Counted from the stretch's first letter, positions 1 to 12,600 are shown. The stretch is 64,000 nt of DNA from Armillaria gallica (GCA_037576215.1 JBANDB010000010.1:2108001-2172000); one strand, 5' to 3'. Program-made: numbers and translations. Notes: a model not told the origin generated them from the letters alone.

Positions 1-496
1 TATTTTCATATGGCACCCACGAATACCATTTGCCTCGGGCAAACATGGCGCGCTGACTGAGGCATTTATCAGCAATGTGATGGCCAACAATAGCGAAAGC
101 TTACGTCTTGTCTGCGCTCAACGGTAACCAGGATGCGACGTTCTGCCTTTCCAGGAGCTCCCGTATCTCTATGATAGGGTGACTCTGCCATTCTATGATC
201 GCGAAATTGTGTCCTTGGTGATTTTGAAAGAGGGTTTTGCCTTTGGAGGGCTTATCATTGGAGACACGAAAGTACGGTTTGTCGTTAGGCCCAGTGATAG
301 TACTGCTGAGAATTGTAGATCTATAAGAGAAGACGAATTTGTAGGAGGATTGCTGAGTGGAAGGTGAAGAGAACGGAAGAGCCCCATAGATAGAGGCCTG
401 AGGAGGGTTGGTGGGGGACCAAGCGGTATTATTGATAGAGTCTGCTTTGTCGGGATTAAACCATCCTCCTTGAGCGTAGGGGTTGTTGGTGTGCAT
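1..496 (-). CDS. DUF6593 domain protein, 3' part cut by window edge
   Basis: Exons (minus strand): 496-105 and 56-<1, with a 48-nt intron at 57-104 (GTAAGC donor, CCTCAG acceptor). Removing it joins the frame from the WLPLSADK segment to residues starting QRAMFARGKWYSWV, so the gene continues past position 1. The pattern YKFVFSYRSTILSSTITGP, then a yFRV..D strand, then FAIIEWQSHPIIEIRE and WLPLS matches the DUF6593 family common in basidiomycetes, a small beta-rich domain of unknown function. I start at the ATG beginning MHTNNPYAQGG, because an N-terminal Asn-Pro-Tyr stretch is typical, although an upstream in-frame ATG exists at 592. Seen: motifs and splice sites. Known: family is uncharacterised. 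Function unknown. Confidence 0.8.
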
Positions 497-596
497 GGCG
501 TGAGTGGAAAGAAGGGTGAAAAGAGTAGGATAGGTGGGCTGTTTGTTTAATCCATTCTCGCGGTTTGCTTTGAATTTATACGTTACTCTCACAAGT

Positions 597-1737
597 CCAG
601 CTCGTCACTGATGGCTGTACGGGCGCGCTGCCAAGTTACTCACAGAGGCCCGAAAGGTATTGAAACAAGGATTCGAAGTGTTGTTAACAACTTAGTGCAT
701 AGCTACAATGCAAGAGCCTCCGCGAGAGAGTCTCCAAAAATATGCGACCGGCGTGACGTTTCAACATGGGCGATCCCGGTATCATTCGTTGTATCATCAA
801 TGATTTGCGCCTGAGGAACATATCAATTATCAGGAGAGACCATGTGGCAGCCACGCGCGCGCAGGAAAGCGAGATTCGATGGTATCATTATCCGTATAAC
901 AGTTTGGTGCAAGGAAAGTTCCGGTTCCGAGAGCTTTCCGGTTCCGAGAATTCTCCTTGAATCCAGTATTCAGAGACTTGCGTGAAGCCCAGAGCTGACT
1001 GATTTGAGTGAGGCACGCAATCACTCAGACACAGCCTAGAAGAGATTTTTAGGGTAGAAACCACAGAAACTGAGGTAGATTTCCTAGCACACTAGCGGCA
1101 CGCTCAGGTCGTAGGTGACCAGAATCCGACCTCCGAGGAGTTGTCGCATCAGTTGTAACCAAGAAGGAAAGAAACCGAAAGATCAACGTATCATCAAGAC
1201 CGACTAGGAACTTCCCCTTCAAACGTCCGCATCAGATCCGCATGTGTCCGTCGCTCAACAATGAAACTCAGGTCGAACTTATCATGAAGAGTGACTTGAA
1301 ATTTTCGTCAGAGACACGACGACCGACGACTTGCCAACGGAACTCAGACATATACATGTATTGAAGTTTCGTTGATGACAGATGAAACTGGTTGCCCTAC
1401 AGAAAGGTATTTTTTTGGAAAGTGTCCGAAGCTTGTTAAATAATCCCTGCAGGGGAGTGTTGAGCGAAGAGGTAAGAGCAAAGAGCGGTAATCATCGTGG
1501 ACGCCGGATAATCGTCGCACGTTCTGGTTGCACGTGTTGATGCGATCAGAACAATTTTCGGAAGCTTTTCTGCTTTCTTTTTCTCTCTACGCCTCCAAAC
1601 GCGCTGCCACGTCTCGTATTGTCGCTAGAACAGATGGAAGACGTATACGATCCCACGTTGGAGCTTGTGAAGGCGATTGTATGTTGTGCCACACTTTTTC
1701 TCGAAGAATAAAATATTCAATCTAAATCCAGAACAAC
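597..1737. other. intergenic, no gene recognised
   Basis: Several ORFs of 60-70 codons lie here on both strands but none shows a family motif, a splice-consistent extension or a codon pattern like the neighbours. It separates the divergent DUF6593 and DUF1917 genes and so should contain both promoters; I see no clear TATA box close to either start. Confidence 0.5.
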
Positions 1738-2498
1738 ATGCATATTATGGATCCAGACACAGTCGGTGATTCAAGTAATGTCAATGTGAGTATATCAGGC
1801 ACGCAGCGGGCCAATCTTTTACAGACGCTCCATTCATCCAGGGTCCAAATGTATTATCTTGTTTCGCGCCTCACTTTAGCGCGCCTTTGTCGGGTTGGGT
1901 GGCGCCGCCAACACCGTCCGATGGGTATAATGGGCACATTTTGAAGGACTTCAATGAGGAGACCTCCACTGCTGAAAATATCCACCAATACTGCTCTCGT
2001 TGGCCACCCAATCGGACGCCCGTGACGTACTGTAACTGGATCTCAATTAATCGCGACACCGTCCCTAAAGCCGGTCAGGAGAACCAGGTTGATGCGCTCA
2101 AGTCCTCGTTCCAAGCCTTGTTGGCACGAGGAAACGAATTCATCACGGTTGACTCCCTTGATCAGATTGCCTGCGAGAGCAACGTCGTGTCCGGGAAATG
2201 GCTCATATTTTCCGATTCGAGAGGGTTAGCCGAGTTTTGGGAGGACATTGTCCGGTTGGTCTGTTCGATCCGCCGAAAGGGATGCGCAAAGGTATCCCCG
2301 AACAAGGGTCATGACCGCTATGTCATCTGCATCTACGCCGACGATTACACGGATTTGGAGGATGTAAACGCTTTACGTGACGGGCTGCGGAGGATTGGCG
2401 TTACATGGAAGATTGGTTTCAAGATGGATGCCTACACCCACCTTGGTATTTACGGAAAAAATGCTTGGGGAATTCGGCCTAATCGCTACTGGCAATGA
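1738..2498 (+). CDS. DUF1917 (C11orf68/UPF0696-like) protein
   Basis: Exons 1738-1785 and 1842-2498; a 56-nt intron 1786-1841 (GTGAGT...CATCCAG) keeps frame, giving about 234 residues. The C-terminal half has the family signature: SGKWLIFSDSRGLAEFWEDI, then CAKVSPNKGHDRYVICIYADDYTDLEDV, then LRRIGVTWKIGFKMDAYTHLGIYGKN, ending WGIRPNRYW. This is the eIF4E-like fold family called DUF1917 (human C11orf68/BLES03). The biochemical role is not established for the family. The first exon is small and the start (ATG 1738, or in-frame ATG 1747) is the least certain part. The stop TGA is at 2496-2498. Confidence 0.82.
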
Positions 2499-2636
2499 CT
2501 GTGACATGTTTCTGTTTTACTGCTTTCTTATTGCTTTTTTCAACTGATTCTTGTACTATTTTATGTTTCCTGTTAGCAGTATCTTCGAACTGATGCATTC
2601 CAACGTGTATACGTATGAGTTGTCTTTGAAAGTCGT

Positions 2637-3973
2637 TTAAATACCAGTGTCTAATTTAAGTGCACTTCCTGATACCTGAGAAATCAACTCGACGTCCAGG
2701 ATACCCTTAGCACCCAAGGAAGACATACTCCTGCGAACGTTTTCGCAGGTCAACCACCCCCTTCCCATATCGCTCGTCACCGAAAGACAGCGCAGCCTGA
2801 CATCCAATTTTACCAACGAACGGAATCGCTGCGAGCTCAAGAGATCATCGAGGCCGATCCAATTTAGCCGAGCCTCGTGATACCGATTTAGTGTCAAATC
2901 AAGGCAAATCTCGGCTACGCGTCGTGAACCTACGGTTGCTAGGACCGGTCTGATCCACTTCTCAGGCGTACTGGTAAGAAACCCCGAGCGGATGTGAATG
3001 TGGGTCAAATGCTGGTGCCCGCTCAGGTTGACGTAAACAGGTCGGGAATTACCTATACATATATTCTCAGTAAGCGGTAATTGAACTTGAAGTAGGCAGA
3101 TTGTCTGACAGCCGTACCGTGATGTTCCAACTCAAAACGCCTCAGCGACTCCGTAGTCCCAGCCAAGACTTCATTCAAAACAGCCGCATCCGATGCCGAC
3201 AAATGCGATGACTTTAAAGTGAGCAATTTTGACAGCGAAACATAGGATTCTGCGGCCATTAACCATTTCGGCAATGAGCGCAGCATAGACGGCGATGAAC
3301 CGTCGATTTCTAGCGTCTGGAGATATGACATATTACCAGTACGTTTGGGAAATCGGGTTTCTTTGTCCTCAAAGACACTACATCGTGCTATTTTAAGGTG
3401 TTCCAGACCTGCGCATTGCCCAAGGAGAATGTCAATATCAACGATTGACAACGAGCATGTTGAAATTGCTACGGATGACACCTGCGGATGGGCGTGCAGG
3501 ACTTCCCTGATGCACAAGACCGCCTCTGGTGCTTGGGGAAGAGTCAAGCCATATAGCTCAACCTTTGTGATGTTCGTCAACAAAGCCGAAAATGATGCTA
3601 GCAACTCGGACATGGATAGCGTTCCATGAGCGTCTCCAGAGATTTTCAGCGTACGAATATAGGAAATCAGGTGCGGAGAGGAGGATATGAGATCGTGTGA
3701 GGATTTCAGTGACTCTGATCGGTACATGCAGTCGAAAGAGACTTTGTCGTGCAGGTACCTCCGGCATGCGATAAGTAGCCTGCGCGTGACTAGACTGCAA
3801 TGCTTGAGCGCCTGACGATCATTTCGCAGATGGTAGGCAACAAGGTCAACCAATTCCTGCGGAAGGCAATTCACAGAAAACGTCGCGGTGTTATTGAGGC
3901 CCGGCGCCTGTGCAGAGGAGGATTTAGAATACAACATCACTGTGGAAGGATCGGAGGCTATCGTACAGACCAT
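2637..3973 (-). CDS. F-box/leucine-rich-repeat-like protein
   Basis: Exons 3973-3118 and 3052-2637; a 65-nt intron (3053-3117, GTACGG...TATAG, with an ACTGA branch point) restores a single frame of 423 codons. Residues about 34-80 form an F-box (LPQELVDLVAYHLRNDRQ, then LKHCSLVTRRLLIACRRYL). It is followed by alternating hydrophobic strands of the LRR type (LEHLKIARCSVF, YLQTLEIDGSSPS, SLRRFELEHHG, HQHLTHIHIRSG). F-box proteins normally bind Skp1 and present substrates to an SCF ubiquitin ligase through the repeats; the substrate here is unknown. Such genes are massively expanded in Agaricomycetes. Start is ATG 3973; no convincing upstream exon. Further LRR-like genes lie at 18.1, 21.1 and 49.2 kb, without a visible F-box. 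Confidence 0.85.
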
Positions 3974-5149
3974 TATTAGTACGAGATGAATAGTGCAGTA
4001 CCCCGCTTTTAAAGTTGGGCAGAATGTATCGGCAAATACGTGGACAGTGTTGACTGAGGAAGGATCGATAACATATGATGGTAAGTCCCAAGGTTCGGCA
4101 ACGGCCTGTTACGTTACCGTCTGCGCACCTGCATTTTCTCATCAACCTGGGCGAGGGAGGTCTGCCGCGGAGTCAGTAGCCATCACAGGATGACAAGAGT
4201 TAGCATTATAATATTCCATTATTGCAGTACTCCAGAAAATCGTGTCGCGTGTGAAGGCCGCTGTTCGGGCCCATTGATTCAAGAATTCTGAAAAGCTGGA
4301 GGTGAAAGGAAGCCGAACGGGGAACACGTTGGAGGATGATCATTGCCTACACACACTCGCGCGGCATTCAATCAGGCAAAGGAAATCTCGTTCTATGGCA
4401 TCCTTGGAAACTTTCCCAGTCGATACCATGCGGGGCCAGATGCCTCAAACCTTGGTAAATGGTAAATCAGTCAGTGTTGCTGAGACTCCGAGATCGATTC
4501 AATTCGATTGCACGATGCACACTGAAAACTGACAGCTATAGTCACATGGCCCGTCGGTCATGCATCATGCTAGGTCGCTGTTTTTTTACCTTGCAAAGCC
4601 ATAAGAGGCGACAGGGACGCGTCGAGCCCAAACCGTGTACTTCCACCTAAATCCGAAGATGTATTTGAACGATCGAATATCTCGCCATAATCGCGCTTTT
4701 AGAACCGACATCCAAGGTGATGGTAAATAAGAACTTCGTGGTGGATCTGATCGAGCAGCTATGGCTGTCGTGGCCCGTGGCTGTGTATGTATCAGGGGCA
4801 GGGCAGGACGTGGTCTAACGCCGCAGTCAGATAGGATCTAAGTACATGTATCACTGGTAGATTTACTATTAGGTTGCAGAACAATTTAAGCGGACAGTCA
4901 CCCAGAATTCAGGCGGCCTTGCAGTCGCAGTGAAGATAAATCGACATCGATATAAAAGCCCAGATGAATGGTTCCCCTGATACACAACGAAGAAAAAGAT
5001 ATACAAGTAGTCCGGCAGTTAGAAATACAGCAAGAGTCCGAATAGTCTCCCCCCTCCTGTCAGTTGATGTTAAAGAGGAGCCTGTCAACGAGAAGCAAGG
5101 AACTAACCGGAAAAAAAAAATTTACGACGAACATCGCAGAGCACGACGA
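3974..5149. other. intergenic between F-box gene and phosphatase
   Basis: No conserved protein seen. A TATAAAAG at about 4951-4958 lies just before a plus-strand ORF (4964-5371), but most of that ORF is antisense to the phosphatase and its protein is basic, low in information and without family motifs, so I do not call it a gene. Confidence 0.4.
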
Positions 5150-5787
5150 TCAAGTGGTGAATCGTCTGCCGACGACCGGCCTGCGCCATACTGCTTCCCA
5201 CTCCCTAAGAGCCTGGACAAAGCCCGAGTTTGGTTTCACACAGGCTCTTTCGTGTCTCACGAGGGCGAACGCATTGTCGTACGACATGCCGCGATTTCGG
5301 ATAAGATAGGCTATCACAATCGAAGCGCTCCGAGATATACCCTGCAAGACATCAGTGAAGGGTTCAAATGAAAAGAAGACGAAGAACTGATTGGGGTAAT
5401 TGATGAGTTCAAGATAAAGGAACCCACCTGCTGACAATGAACCAATACACTTTTCCCAGAACGCAGACACTGATCTATGTGGTTGCACACCGCATCCAGG
5501 TGACTCTTTAGATCCGCCGACGTGGTGTCGAGGATAGGGATACGGTAGCAATGAAAGCCGTCTTTTTCTGAGAGAGGCAGCCAAGGAGCGTCGAGGACCT
5601 GGACGAGATGCGTGATTTGTTTTTCTAGCAAAGCGTCTTTTTCGTAAATGGCGGCGAGAGAGCCAAGGAAGAGAGCTCCGGATGATTTTATAGGATTCGA
5701 CGGCATTGGCGAGGGAGGGAGGATCTGGTGCATGGGCGTGCACATCGCCTGCTGGACAGCGAGCGGCACCGAATCAAAGCGAATCAT
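5150..5787 (-). CDS. dual-specificity protein phosphatase
   Basis: Exons 5787-5428 and 5341-5150; an 86-nt intron (5342-5427, GTGGGT...CTTGCAG) falls inside the active-site loop. Splicing gives HCQQGISRSASIVIAYLIR, the Cys-x5-Arg P-loop of cysteine-dependent phosphatases, so Cys (within VHCQQ) is the nucleophile and the Arg of GISR binds phosphate. Upstream residues 38-70 (GALFLGSLAAIYEKDALLEK, THLVQVLDAPW) and the pre-catalytic IDQCLRSGKSVLVHC match the compact DUSP domain. The general-acid Asp is probably in IPILDTTSAD. At 183 residues it is little more than the catalytic domain. It would dephosphorylate Tyr and Ser/Thr in signalling proteins; the actual substrate cannot be deduced. Confidence 0.9.
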
Positions 5788-8700
5788 GGTAGAGGGTGAA
5801 GGGGTAGAGTAAGGGGAGGCACCGGCGCTGAACTACGACAGGCCTATTTATCGATTCCGGTAATGAAGGTCTAGGACATCAGCCCAGTCAGCTTTATATC
5901 CCTTTCCTGCAGCAAATGAGCGCACCGAGATCGACATCGAATATAACCCATTCCAAGGAGATTCTAAGCCTCCAAATCACCGGAATACAAGGAATGAATA
6001 TATTACACGCTGTGAAAGAACTGTTGGATGTGGCACATGAATGTAAAAGGAGAATCGACTGACGTACTAGGCTGGATTCCATCATGCATGACTTTTTCCC
6101 TCCTTTTTCGACCCCGCAATGGTTCCTGTAATTGGAATTCAGGGTCCGAAGGCCTAGACCCGGACCCTTATCCATCAGCTTCGAATTCCAACACGACTTT
6201 GCTTTCTGCCCTAGAAATCGTCATTAGCCTATTCAATACCGGATCATCTTCCTAGATTCTCTCGTCAATTGAAGATAATTCGATGTGTGTACAACTTCAG
6301 GAAGTTTTTATTACATTTACTGTTCGGTTCAATAAAAGTTTGATATGTCTTCCAAGTGTTCGAAAGGATGATTGTCTATTTAAGGTACCGGTCCCGCTCT
6401 GACCGTTCCTGCGATATGTACTGTACAGGTAAGTAAGTATGCGATCCTTCTCTCCGATCGTGAAATTACGGAAGAATATGGCGGAACCGAGTCGGAGCGT
6501 CCAGAATCGTCGTAAATAAAGGAGGTTTTCAACCGCAGCGATTCCGCAATTCAACCCCAAAGCTAAACCTGTGCCAGCCTGTTTCTATTGTATCACTGTT
6601 TGAATTTCTTCTCGTCTTGCTCTGATGACCTCAATGTTAACGTTTTCTGATGTCAAAAAAGAAGCTTGACAGGAGTCTATTCATGCAGCAACCTTGTTCT
6701 GCATCCGATGTATGTCTTGTTACAAGGTGGAGGCCTAGGTGTCAGTCAGACTTTCTGATTGGTGGAATTATTGTACGCGTACCCATTTTGATGAAAACTT
6801 ATTCTTGTCATGCCATTGGTGGCCTTTGACGTGAATTGAGATTGCCGCGGTTAGCACCCCTTGATCATGACTGCCCTATTGCGTTAGTTCGCGATGTCCT
6901 GCCCTCATTCATTTTCTTCGCTTTCGACACACATTTGTTGACGGAACGATTAGTGTCGACACGGACATTTCGTTTCCACCCGGGGTCTCGAAAGTCTCGA
7001 GCCACCAGCATTCGGCTCATCATCTGAGGTACAGTAAAATCCACATGCAATTGCGAACATCGTCCTTATACGGTAAGCGGTAAGCGCCCTAAGTACTCCA
7101 CTTCCCTTGTTCTTCATTCGGCATTTATCTTCGGTGCCGGAATACGGAATAGGCGAAATGTCGTGTTTTCCACGCCAACAGGACGGCGAATGGATCCCGT
7201 CCCATAGAATCCGAGCCAGCGGTCGTTTTCTAGAATTGCTCCTATAACAAGACAGCTTGTATGACGTCCATCTAGAAAGTTTTTTCTCGCCCTTGAATAA
7301 GTAAGTCTGAGTAAATTAAAGGCCCCAGTTTTCGTGTTTCAGCCTTCAGGTGTAGTACCGTTCATAGCCGTTAAGGGGAAACCTGACATATCACTGCTGC
7401 ACGTATTATGAGTCGTGGTTCCACTGGTTGCGCGTCGCGTGTTCACTGTTGACCGAGAGCGCTTAATTGAAAATTGAAAATTCAACAAATGAAGATCACG
7501 TGGTTTGCGCATGACCTACCGGTGACTTCGGGGCCCGGGTTCGTATTTACCTTCCAAGCCTCGACTTCAACCACCACCTTCAAACGCGTCGACGGTAATG
7601 TTACAGAGATGGTGCCTCATCCTGGCACGCACTCATCAAATTCAGATATTCTCGACGCGTCGTTTTGTTTTCTTGCCAGCCGGAACGGGTCGCCGCAGGC
7701 AATGTCGCGCGCACGTTAAGGGTACCGGTGCATCTACCTACAGATTTGGTGATAGATCATCAGTTGCAGATTCTTTGACTAACCCATGTCACCATTCCCT
7801 CTGAGCCGGTATCGTGCATTTCTCTCATGGATCCGTGCGACCTGTGCGGTGCATACGCCGTGGCAGATGAACGCCGCGCAGTTGCTTGGCAGTCCACGGT
7901 GGAGGATTCCTAATCACCAGAACACTGGGTACAAGAACCTTATCGTGTGGTTGCAATTAGATTCTCCGAACTTTCGGCCGGGTGAGTCGCTTGATTGCTC
8001 TCCCAAAGACCCATATATTCATTGTCGACAGGTCTTCTGATATCCTAATCTTGTTCTGGTATTAAATGTAATATCTGCGATATTTTCGGCTGGGGCATCA
8101 TTCCGGGAAGATTTACACCTTGTTCCATGAATGGCTAGCCAAAATCACAAGGGTTAGGTAGGTAGGGCTTGCCGTTATTCACGGCTTCGAGTTCTGACCC
8201 ATATATCTTTGGGCCCCCAAAGTCCCCACGGTTAAATTTTTTGCGCAGTGCAAGCAACCGTTGATGCATATGTATATTGGCGTAGGTCGGGGCGATCTTT
8301 CCGATGGGTGCATGCCTCTGATGCTACTGAATTGAACAGATCATAAAACTTAGCGTGAGGCCGTTGGTTAGCAATCCTCCTGTGATTCCTGAAATACTCC
8401 GACGGTTTCGTCTTTATCGACACCCCGTCTCTGCACATCGAATCGGCGCCCTAAATCAAGGTAAGAAAAGAGAAGAACTGCACGAGCCCGGTCTGAGGTG
8501 AGCCTCCTTGTCTGCTTGTCTGCTTTCCTGACTGTTATATCAACTGCCCAGACTTGATTTCCCTCAAGTTGCTTTGTTCTAGCTCTTTTTTTTTGTCGCA
8601 GCGCATGCGTGCCGCAGTGCTGACGCTGAAAATCATGTCTCATGTCGAGTTCTCTAAAGGGTGCCGGATAACGTCGGCCAGTCCCTAGGCGATACTGCAG

Positions 8701-9087
8701 CTACTTCAAGAAGCTACAAAGTCTGAAGACTTCGACTTTAAGACTTCACTGAAGTCAACGAGCGGAGTCCGGACCATACTTACCGTGGCACGTGACGCAG
8801 TGATCTTGATCGGATATGCCCCTACTTGCCGAGAAGCATCGTGATCTATCGTGATCTATCGTGATTATCGAACTTGAAGCAAGCCCGTCACCCTTACGCC
8901 CCTCATTCCTTGGAACAGAGAACGCCAGCGGTCGGCTGAAATGACGTCTTTGGCCGCGATAAGATAAGATCGGCCATGTACCTGCAAGATGACGTCACCG
9001 TTGTCGTGTCATTCCTTCAGCACCCGAAACACAACCGTGATCTCCATTTTTCGTTAACCCGGTCTCCTTTTCTCCTCAGAAGAAAAC
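5788..9087. other. long stretch without recognised genes
   Basis: 3.3 kb with only short ORFs on both strands. None has motifs or splice-consistent extensions that I recognise. There are short local repeats near 8838-8870 (three tandem copies of a TCGTGATCTA-like unit) and promoter-like elements close to the K+ channel start, listed separately. A divergent or lineage-specific gene cannot be excluded. Confidence 0.4.
8958..8997 (+). promoter_or_regulatory. GATA repeat and CRE-like palindrome upstream of K+ channel
   Basis: Two overlapping GATAAG motifs lie at 8958-8970, and a perfect TGACGTCA palindrome lies at 8990-8997, about 90-130 bp before the channel ATG at 9088; a half-site TGACGTC also occurs at 8942. 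GATA factors and bZIP (ATF/CREB) factors bind such sites in fungi. Whether they are used here is inference. Confidence 0.3.
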
Positions 9088-11061
9088 ATGAATGACCTCG
9101 GTCTCGATGGTCCGATACAAGAAACGGCGATGAATGTCACAGAAACACTCCAGGAGGAATCCCAGGAGAAGAATATTCAGTACATCAGAGATACCCTCAG
9201 GTTGGACGAAGAGGAATCGAAGAAAGCATCGGTGCTGTCAACGTGAGTATCGATTAGCTGTCCACTGTGGGTTGCGCTGACGTGGCAGATGTAGGCGATG
9301 GTGGGCTGCCGCGATTGGTATTCCCATGATTGCGGGGACGTTTGGACCTGTAGCCAACTTGATGAGCGTATGTGCCCTCGCTCAGCCTTGGCGTGTTATG
9401 ATCCCACCAGGTGGAACGGAAACTAATGGGGAGCGTATCCCTGATCCGTCTTGGTGCGCTTTTCTTGCTTGCACAAGCCTGAAGGTCTCATCTATGGACA
9501 CAGGTTACTCGTACTCAACTCTGTCTCACTTGCATCTGCGCTCGTGGCGAACCTGTTCCTATCCTTCAATTTTGCCCGGAAGGTGCGGTACACGATCGCG
9601 CAGCCGCTGACGATCATTCTATGGCATGTAGCCGCTCACTCCATCTAAAAAATCACAGGAGTTGACGCGTTGTCTGATAGGTACCTCTCTGCAGCCTTGC
9701 TCCTAGTTCCACTGAGTCTCACGAAGATTCTCATCATCAAACCCACCTATGACCACGCATTTGCGCAATCGTACTACTATGCTCTCATCGCCACCGTTTT
9801 GTATGTCATCATATCTACCCTACTCCTTGTCAACGTCCTCGGGGCATACAAATTTCGCGCCTATCCTCCTTCATTCTCCGCCCTAACAATGCCACAGCGT
9901 ACCCTTATGTTGCAGACCATCGCTTTCTCCTTCTATCTCGCCCTGGGTGCAGGTGTTTTCGCTGCTATCGAGGACTGGGAGTTTGTCAACGGGCTCTACT
10001 GGGCAGACTACACCCTGCTGACCATCGGGATAGGCAGCGACTTTCCGCTAACGACCCAGTTGGCTCGAGGGCTCATGATGCCGTATGCGGTAGGCGGTAT
10101 CATGATGATCGGTTTGATCGTGGGCAGTGTTCGAAATCTGGTGCTGGAGAGAGGACGGGCTAGGATAGAGCGGAGGGCTCTCAGGGCTCAGAGGCGGAAG
10201 TGGTGTAAGTCCTCAAATAAGGAAGAAGAGAAGGAAGAGTTTGAGGCGATGAGAAGAATCGAACGACGGGCGGATATGTCGCGGAAGTATCTCTCCCTAG
10301 CAGCCTCGGCAGCTGCCTTCTTTTTCCTGTGGTTCATGGGAGCGTTAGTCTTTTGGTTTACGGAGGTGAGATTGTTCGTATTCCTGCTTTGTCGATCTTG
10401 GCCGACGTTACGGTTCTTCTAGTCGCCACAGCAATGGACCTACTTCGATTCCATGTACTTCTCCTATACCTCCCTCTTAACAGTCGGCTACGGGGACCTC
10501 TTCCCGGAATCAAACTCTGGGAAACCCTTTTTCGTCATATGGACCTTGATCGCTGTTCCCACAATGACGATCCTGATTTCGAACCTTGGCGAAACCGTTG
10601 TAGGGTGGCTCGAGATGGGAACGATATGGCTGGCTCACTATACTATCCTCCCCGATCGCAAGACCATGAAGGAGCTCAATGAGAGCAGAGAATCCGTGGA
10701 TTCCAAAGAGCTGAAATTCGACGTGCAGATGCTCGGAAATATCATCGCACAAGAGGAAGAGAAACGTGGCATGCACCGTGGTGCTACGCTCGCAAAGTCC
10801 ATAAAGAGAATTGTCAAGGACACAGGAAAGAAGACGCCGAAGAAGTACCGCTGGGAAGAGTGGCAATATTACTTGGCTCTACTCGGGATGTCGCAATCGG
10901 AGGAAGAGAGCTTCTGGCTCGCCGACGACGGGCCGTTGTTCAGTGATATGTCCGAGTCGAGTTGGTTGTTGTGGAAGCTGTGCGAGAAGCTGGAGTCGGT
11001 GATGGAGCAGGAGTTCAGGGATTTAGAGAATGGGAACGTGCGGCCAGACGAGTTGGACTGA
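9088..11061 (+). CDS. TOK-type outward-rectifier two-pore potassium channel
   Basis: Five exons: 9088-9242, 9295-9453, 9504-9623, 9681-10365, 10432-11061, in total 583 codons. The third intron (9624-9680) appears to be GC-AG: the GCATGT donor is the only one that restores LTIILW-YLSAALLL. The protein has several hydrophobic segments, then a first pore region with selectivity sequence TIGIGSDF (exon 4), further helices, and a second pore with TVGYGDLF (exon 5). Two pore loops in one chain with about eight helices is the TOK1 architecture, known from fungal plasma membrane, where it passes outward K+ current and sets membrane potential. A basic stretch (RRALRAQRRKW) lies between the pores and a charged cytosolic tail follows. 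The whole reading frame is consistent. Confidence 0.92.
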
Positions 11062-11720
11062 TGTGGATGGACTACGCCCTCCGGACTTTTTTGCGCGAGA
11101 ACTGATATCATCGAACGCTGACAAGGACTACTGCCTGCCAACTGTTGATTGTGGACTTGAACAGAATTGGCCGCGGAATCAGAGCGGCCGGCCGAAGATG
11201 GAGATCTGCGGGCGACAGGGATATCAGGTCGTCATAGTGGTGAATATCTTTCTTCTCCTTTGGCGTGTAGCTACGCCTAATTCTCTGGCAGTCAACGTAG
11301 GGTCTGTCATCACAAAATACGTGGTCAAATTTGTGCCTTTGAACCTATTTGTTTGGAGGACAAGTATTGTGCGAGATCTTCTCATTCTTTTACTTCTTCT
11401 ATTCTCTAGGGCTTTTATGTGTAGGATTCCGATTTTTTTCATCTGATTTTTCGATAAAAACTTTGTCGACTAACATCAGATCGCAGCACTCATGTGTATT
11501 CGTATCTTAAATTAATCATACTTCGTTGCACGGCATTACCATCTGGTACGCAGTCGTTCCGATGGACTCTATCCTAGCCTCTCATCGACGTCTGGCGCAG
11601 ATCAGCTCGAACGCTGAAGAATATATCAGGACGTTCGCTCCGATATTGCATTTGCAGGCGGGCAAGTAACAGCCCTTATGCGCCAGTAGACAATCGAACT
11701 TGGAGCACGATTTTACGAGT
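11062..11720. other. 3' region of K+ channel, intergenic
   Basis: ORFs here (for example around 11030-11446) run on from the channel in other frames and show no motif. I see no gene. Remnants of the LRR-like relic may begin near its right end. Confidence 0.45.
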
Positions 11721-11749
11721 GGTCGTGTCGTGGCTTTTCAGTTCACTGC

Positions 11750-12600
11750 GGTCTCTTTGATGCCTCGTACAGGAAGGATATGGATTACAGGGTTGACGTT
11801 CAACAATGTCACATTTCTGGGACTCTTCCCGGTAGAGTGTACCGAATCACAGTTTTGCGGTATAATTCTATATAACAACTTCTGAGAACTCAATACCAAA
11901 CTATCTCGAACGAGCTGGAGTAATAGCGAATCTGTCTGATCAGCATATCCTTGAGGAAATCAGGAAAGGCTAAACCTGTCCTGCCTTGCAATCATTAGTC
12001 GTGGATTTCAAAGATTGCTGTGACGGTAACTTATTGTCTCTGTTCGCTAGTAGAGACTCCGTCGTTCGAACTAGTGTTTTGAAAATCATCTTCGCTTGGA
12101 CTTGCGACGATGAACCATTCTTCTACCGTGCGTCGGTCGTTGAAGTGATATCGATGTTGCTCGAATTAGCGGGCCGTCAAGGACTGATACTGTGCCTTGA
12201 AAATCTGTTGCCAGGTATTCGTCAAGTTTGTGTGCTATCGTATTGACAGATGATTATCAGACAGCGAACTCTCTTCAGTGGTTCACAGCGACGTTCAACA
12301 GTGTCAGTCATCCAACTGAAATCGAGATTGTCCGAATCGACGTCTCGATTGGAGTAACAGTGTCACCATGGGATAAGCTTCTGCAGCACGGTGATATCTC
12401 TGTTGCGAAATGGAACGCTTTAAACGACGCGCTTCGCTGACCTGACGTGTGTCTCGGGGGCTTGCTTATCGATGTGGAACAGGCTGGTCCATTGTGGACG
12501 ACTCGTACGAACTCCGTCTTGCAATGGTTGCAGGAAATTTGCTTGTCTTAGGCCCGAGGGAAATATCTATCTAATGGACTGCACTTCCCTCCAAAGGGTG
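11750..12600 (+). pseudogene. relic of LRR-like gene
   Basis: Conserved pieces in order: a fragment near 11790-11885 (FNNVTFLGLFPVECTESQF) that aligns with FPNVCVLNLHRVECSEDQF of the gene at 18.1 kb; a block at 11986-12214 (LLSLFASRDSVV...SMLLELAGRQG) that aligns with LDLLATRNSPV...NVLLELTTD of the gene at 21.1 kb; and a C-terminal block from 12261 (IVRIDVSIGV, WNALNDALR). The last block is interrupted by TGA at 12438-12440 and TAG at 12552-12554, while the sequence between and after still reads like family members (RPD-like, LLIDVE, SVLQWLQEICLS). The middle junction would need a 35-nt intron, shorter than any other here. I therefore read it as a decayed copy. Confidence 0.6.

Noticed and set aside
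3053..3117. Apparent frameshift in the F-box gene
   Set aside because: A 65-nt GT-AG intron with a branch-like ACTGA resolves it and joins two LRR strands in frame.
4964..5371. 135-codon plus-strand ORF with a TATA-like box just upstream
   Set aside because: Its second half is antisense to the phosphatase, whose catalytic motif is beyond doubt. The predicted protein is basic and featureless.
8838..8870. Three short tandem TCGTGATCTA-like units as a CRISPR-like array
   Set aside because: Units are contiguous without spacers and the genome is eukaryotic; it is a simple tandem repeat.
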